NCBI GenBank assembly: GCA_008363385.1
Contig: RHKY01000039.1
Span: 21,001-85,000, forward strand
DNA from: Acidobacteriota bacterium
Lineage (GTDB): Bacteria > Acidobacteriota > Thermoanaerobaculia > UBA5066
DNA: 64,000 nucleotides
Direction: 5' to 3'
Of the stretch, positions 60,884 through 64,000 are shown in pieces. Position numbers and translations under genes: made by a program. Each line of letters starts with the position of its first letter. The first letter of the stretch is position 1. The notes below the pieces were generated by a model. That model was not told where the DNA came from. It saw only the letters and a list, made by a program, of their open reading frames with translations, and searched no databases.

Positions 60884-60891
60884 CCGGCGGC

Positions 60892-62370
60892 GTGGCACCC
60901 GGCATCGACGGTTTTCGCGAGGAGTGCGGGGTCTTCGGCATCTACGGCCACCCCGACGCGGCGAACCTCGCGTACCTGGGCCTCTACGCGCTCCAGCACC
61001 GCGGCCAGGAGTCGGCCGGCATCGCCACGTGGAACGGATCGCGGATCCGGTCCGAGAAGGGGATGGGCTACGTCGCGGACCTCTTCGACGAGACCCGCCT
61101 GGCGGGGCTCCCGGGGGCCTCGGCGATCGGCCACGTCCGCTACTCGACCGCGGGCGGGTCCCTCCTCGAGAACGCCCAGCCGATCGTCTACAACACGAAC
61201 AAGGGGCCCCTGGCCATCGCCCACAACGGGAACCTCGTGAACGCCGACGACCTCCGCCGGGAGCTCGAGGAGGAGGGGTCGATCTTCACGACCTCCTCGG
61301 ACACGGAGGTCTTCCTCCACCTGATGGCCCGGTCGAGGCAGGAGGGGGTCGTCGGCGCGCTCCGGGACGTCCTCCTCCGCGTGAGAGGCGCCTACTCGAT
61401 CGTCCTCCTGGCCGAGGAGAAGGTCATCGCCGCGCGCGACCCGCAGGGTTTCCGCCCCTTGACGCTCGGCCGGCTCGGGAACGCCCACCTGGTCGCCTCC
61501 GAGACCTGCGCCTTCGACCTCCTCGACGCCGAGCCGGTGCGGGACGTCGAGCCGGGGGAGGTGGTGGTCCTCGACGCGGGGGGCGTGGCGTCGGCCTCCT
61601 TCGCCATGGGGCGCCGGACGGCCTTCTGCGTCTTCGAGCACGTCTACTTCGCCCGCCCGGACTCGACCGTCTTCGGCCGCTCGGTGGCGGACGTGAGGCG
61701 GGCCTTCGGGCGGCGGCTGGCCGAGGAGCACCCGGCCGGGGCCGACGTCGTCGTCCCGGTCCCCGACTCGGGCGTCTTCGCCGCGCTCGGGTACGCCGAA
61801 GCGAGCGGCGTCCCGTTCGGGATGGGGCTCGTGAGGAACCACTACGTGGGCCGGACCTTCATCGAGCCGAAGCAGTCGATCCGCCACTTCGGCGTCAAGG
61901 TGAAGCTGAACGCCGTCCGGTCGGTCGTCGGCGGGAAGAGGGTCGTCCTGGTCGACGACTCGATCGTCCGCGGCACGACCTCGAAGAAGATCGTCCGCCT
62001 CCTGAAGGCGGCCGGGGCGACCGAGGTCCACATGCGGATCTCCTCGCCGCCGACGACGAACCCCTGCCACTACGGGATCGACACGCCGCGGCGCCGGGAG
62101 CTGATCGCGGCCTCCCACGACGTCTCCGAGATCCGGCGCTTCATCGAGGCCGACTCGCTCGGCTACCTCTCCCTCGAGGGGATGCTCGCCGCCGAGGGGC
62201 GGACCGAGGAGCAGATGTGCGCCGCCTGCTTCTCGGGACGCTACCCGGTGCCGTGGGCCCGCCACGAGGCGCAGCGAGGCCTCTTCCACGCGCTGCCCGA
62301 GACCGGGGAGAGCGACGAGGCCGCCGACGAAGCTGCCGGGGACGCCCCCGCCCCGGAGTCCGAGCCCTGA
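60892..62370 (+). CDS. purF: Amidophosphoribosyltransferase PurF
   Basis: PurF makes phosphoribosylamine from PRPP and glutamine, the first committed step of purine synthesis. The 492-residue protein has an 11-residue propeptide and the N-terminal nucleophile Cys12 in EECGVFGI, then LQHRGQESAGIA and IAHNGNLVN of the glutaminase half. The PRPP loop VVLVDDSIVRGTTSKK lies in the second half. Cysteines in FCVFEH, NPCHYG and MCAACFSG match the 4Fe-4S ligands of the Bacillus-type enzyme. GTG is chosen because it gives that propeptide length. The purM start is 60 bases downstream. Confidence 0.96.
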   Translation: MAPGIDGFREECGVFGIYGHPDAANLAYLGLYALQHRGQESAGIATWNGSRIRSEKGMGYVADLFDETRLAGLPGASAIGHVRYSTAGGSLLENAQPIVYNTNKGPLAIAHNGNLVNADDLRRELEEEGSIFTTSSDTEVFLHLMARSRQEGVVGALRDVLLRVRGAYSIVLLAEEKVIAARDPQGFRPLTLGRLGNAHLVASETCAFDLLDAEPVRDVEPGEVVVLDAGGVASASFAMGRRTAFCVFEHVYFARPDSTVFGRSVADVRRAFGRRLAEEHPAGADVVVPVPDSGVFAALGYAEASGVPFGMGLVRNHYVGRTFIEPKQSIRHFGVKVKLNAVRSVVGGKRVVLVDDSIVRGTTSKKIVRLLKAAGATEVHMRISSPPTTNPCHYGIDTPRRRELIAASHDVSEIRRFIEADSLGYLSLEGMLAAEGRTEEQMCAACFSGRYPVPWARHEAQRGLFHALPETGESDEAADEAAGDAPAPESEP

Positions 62371-62429
62371 CGGGCTGGTAGGATCCGCCGCGGCCGCGGC
62401 CCGGGAGGCGCGCGGCGCGGAGGGAGCCG

Positions 62430-63470
62430 ATGGACCCGGAGCGTCCCCTCACCTACGCCGCGGCCGGCGTCGACATCGACGCCAAGATGGGGGCCGTCGC
62501 CCGCGCGCGCGACCTGATCCGCGGGACGTTCACGCCCGGGGTCGTCGGCGACGTGGGCGGGTTCGGCGGGCTGTTCCGCGCGGACTTCCCCGGGATGGAG
62601 GAGCCCCTCCTCGTCGCGTCCACCGACGGGGTGGGGACGAAGCTGAGGGTCGCCACGGCGGCGGGGGTCCACGACACCGTCGGCCGCGACCTCGTCAACC
62701 ACTGCGTCGACGACATCCTGGTCCAGGGGGCGCGCCCGCTCTTCTTCCTCGACTACTTCGCGGCGGGGCGGATCGACCGGGAGGTCGTCGGCCAGGTCCT
62801 CTCCGGGGTGGCCGCGGCCTGCCGCGAGAACGGCTGCGCGCTCCTCGGAGGGGAGACCGCCGAGATGCCCGGCCTCTACGCCCCCGGGGACTACGACCTG
62901 GCCGGGACGATCGTCGGGGTCGTCGACCGGCCGAAGCTCCTCGACGGGTCGCGCGTCGGGGAGGGAGACCTCCTGCTCGGCCTCCCCTCCAGCGGCCTCC
63001 ACACGAACGGCTACTCGCTCGCCCGGCGGCTCTTCTTCGAGGAGCTCGGGCTTCGGCCCTCCGACACCGTCCCGGAGCTGGGGACGACCGTGGGGGAGGC
63101 CCTGCTCGCCGTCCACCGGAGCTATCTCCGGCCCGTCCTCCCGCTGGTGGAGGAGGGGCTCCTCACGGCGATGGCGCACGTGACGGGCGGCGGCTTCCCG
63201 GACAACCTCCCGAGGGTCCTCCCCGAAGGGCTCCGGGCGGTCGTCCGGCCCTCCGCGTGGTCGTGGCCCGCGCTCTTCCGGTTCATCGAGGAGCGCGGGC
63301 GGGTCGCGCGGGAGGAGATGCTCCGCGTCTTCAACTGCGGGATCGGGATGGTCCTCTTCGTCCGTCCGGCCGACGCGGCGCGCGTCGTCGCGGGCCTCAG
63401 CGGCTCGGGCGAGCCCGCGGTCGAGATCGGCCGGGTGGAGGCCGGAGCCCGGAGCGTCGTCTTCGCGTGA
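62430..63470 (+). CDS. purM: Phosphoribosylformylglycinamidine cyclo-ligase PurM
   Basis: PurM closes the imidazole ring to give aminoimidazole ribotide. The 346-residue protein has the family motifs YAAAGVDIDAK at the start, STDGVGTKLRVA, NHCVDDILVQGARPLFFLDY, GGETAEMPGLY, LPSSGLHTNGYSLAR and HVTGGGFPDNLPRVLP. The ATG follows GGAGGGAGCC. Its stop overlaps the purN start in a GTGA junction. The purF-purM-purN order makes a compact purine operon. Confidence 0.97.
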   Translation: MDPERPLTYAAAGVDIDAKMGAVARARDLIRGTFTPGVVGDVGGFGGLFRADFPGMEEPLLVASTDGVGTKLRVATAAGVHDTVGRDLVNHCVDDILVQGARPLFFLDYFAAGRIDREVVGQVLSGVAAACRENGCALLGGETAEMPGLYAPGDYDLAGTIVGVVDRPKLLDGSRVGEGDLLLGLPSSGLHTNGYSLARRLFFEELGLRPSDTVPELGTTVGEALLAVHRSYLRPVLPLVEEGLLTAMAHVTGGGFPDNLPRVLPEGLRAVVRPSAWSWPALFRFIEERGRVAREEMLRVFNCGIGMVLFVRPADAARVVAGLSGSGEPAVEIGRVEAGARSVVFA

Positions 63471-64000
63471 GCGGACCCGGCGCCGAGCCCGTCGTCGCCC
63501 CGACGCCCCTCGTCCCGCTCCCGGCGCGCCTGGCCGTCCTCCTGTCGGGGCGCGGCTCCAACTTCGAGTCGCTGGCCGACGCCTGCGCCCGCGGGGACGT
63601 GCCCGCCCGGATCGTCGCCGTCGTCTCGGACCGGAGGGACGCGCCGGGCCTCTCGCGGGCCGAGGCGAGAGGCCTCGCCACGCACGTCCTCGTCCCGAAG
63701 GAGCTCGGGGGGCGGGAGGCGCAGGAAGCCCGGCTGGCCCGGCTCCTCGAAGAGGCCCGGGTGGACGTCGTCTGCCTCGCCGGGTACATGCGCATCCTCG
63801 GGCCGGGCTTCGTCGCGAGCTTCCCGCTCCGGATCCTGAACATCCACCCGTCGCTCCTCCCTTCGTTCCCCGGCAAGGAGGCCCAGGCGCAGGCGGTCGC
63901 CCACGGCGTCCGCGTCAGCGGCGTCACCGTCCACGTCGTCGACGCCGGAATGGACTCCGGGCCGATCCTCGCCCAGGAGGCCGTGACGGTGGCGGACGGA
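63467..64000 (+). CDS. purN: Phosphoribosylglycinamide formyltransferase PurN (cut by window end)
   Basis: The first 178 codons are present. PurN transfers a formyl group from formyltetrahydrofolate to GAR. The start region has VLLSGRGSNFESLADAC, then AVVSDRRDAPGLSRAEA, CLAGYMRIL, the catalytic NIHPSLLPSFPG and the Asp-bearing VHVVDAGMDSGPILAQEAV. All key residues so far are intact. The N terminus is about 20 residues longer than usual because the GTG is tied to the purM stop; an internal start is possible. The C-terminal end lies outside the window. Confidence 0.94.
   Translation, partial: MSGPGAEPVVAPTPLVPLPARLAVLLSGRGSNFESLADACARGDVPARIVAVVSDRRDAPGLSRAEARGLATHVLVPKELGGREAQEARLARLLEEARVDVVCLAGYMRILGPGFVASFPLRILNIHPSLLPSFPGKEAQAQAVAHGVRVSGVTVHVVDAGMDSGPILAQEAVTVADG

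Noticed and set aside
1-64000. CRISPR arrays, tRNA or rRNA genes, insertion sequences and prophage genes
   Set aside because: No regular short repeats, cloverleaf-like sequences, transposase motifs or phage structural genes were seen by eye. A dedicated search (tRNAscan, CRISPR finder, IS database) would be decisive.

Overview
The window is 64 kb of very GC-rich bacterial DNA, densely packed with genes on both strands. It carries about 54 protein-coding genes, of which two are cut by the window ends, plus one broken gene and two small gene remnants. No rRNA, tRNA, CRISPR array or insertion sequence was recognised. No stretch over 300 bases lacks a gene. The longest gaps are 34570-34828, 15533-15738, 660-851 and 30433-30604, and they hold only promoters and leaders. 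The gene mix is a Gram-negative type: heptosyltransferase, RND and MMPL exporters, many exported peptidases, a multiheme cytochrome c, and carboxypeptidase-regulatory-like secreted proteins. With the strong GC bias this would fit a member of the Acidobacteriota, but that assignment is inference and no marker gene here proves it.

Layout. 1-4619: start of an exported glycosylasparaginase with a receiver-like protein, an OPT transporter, a CPBP protease and a PolB-type exonuclease. 4634-7605: hydrolase plus histidine-rich membrane protein, then nadA. 7609-15532: SpoIIE phosphatase, AAA NTPase, an arsenosugar-type pair (peroxidase-like protein and ArsS), an S9 peptidase and a phosphofructokinase. 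15533-23387: an accessory-looking island described below. 23409-36560: small secreted proteins, a hydroxyacid dehydrogenase, a CPBP-like/SprT-like pair, a broken M14 carboxypeptidase, pgeF, an NlpC/P60-like enzyme, PPK2, M28 peptidase with a YfcC-type carrier, and a VOC protein. 36725-45585: P-type ATPase, b-type membrane protein, octaheme cytochrome c, and an RND adaptor/pump pair. 45613-53900: glutaminase, MMPL exporter, PhnD-like binding protein, TPR-like lipoprotein and three glycosyltransferases. 53910-64000: a large exported esterase, OsmC, cyclophilin, a divergent protein kinase with a saccharopine-dehydrogenase-like enzyme, and purF-purM-purN.

The most unusual region is 15671-23387. 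A small exported ten-cysteine protein is followed by three tandem paralogous exported proteins of about 760-785 residues. The gaps before paralogues 2 and 3 still hold decayed 3' ends of the small gene, so the ancestral unit was small gene plus large gene, copied twice. The promoter-like sequence in front of the array (TTGACT ... TATGGT) has a run of 14 G in its spacer. This is the arrangement known from phase-variable surface genes. I recognise no described family for these proteins.

A second theme is transcription start architecture. Many genes have a TANNNT-type -10 hexamer only 5-9 bases before the start codon and no Shine-Dalgarno, which suggests common leaderless transcription. Translational coupling is also frequent, with ATGA, GTGA, TTGA and TGATG junctions.
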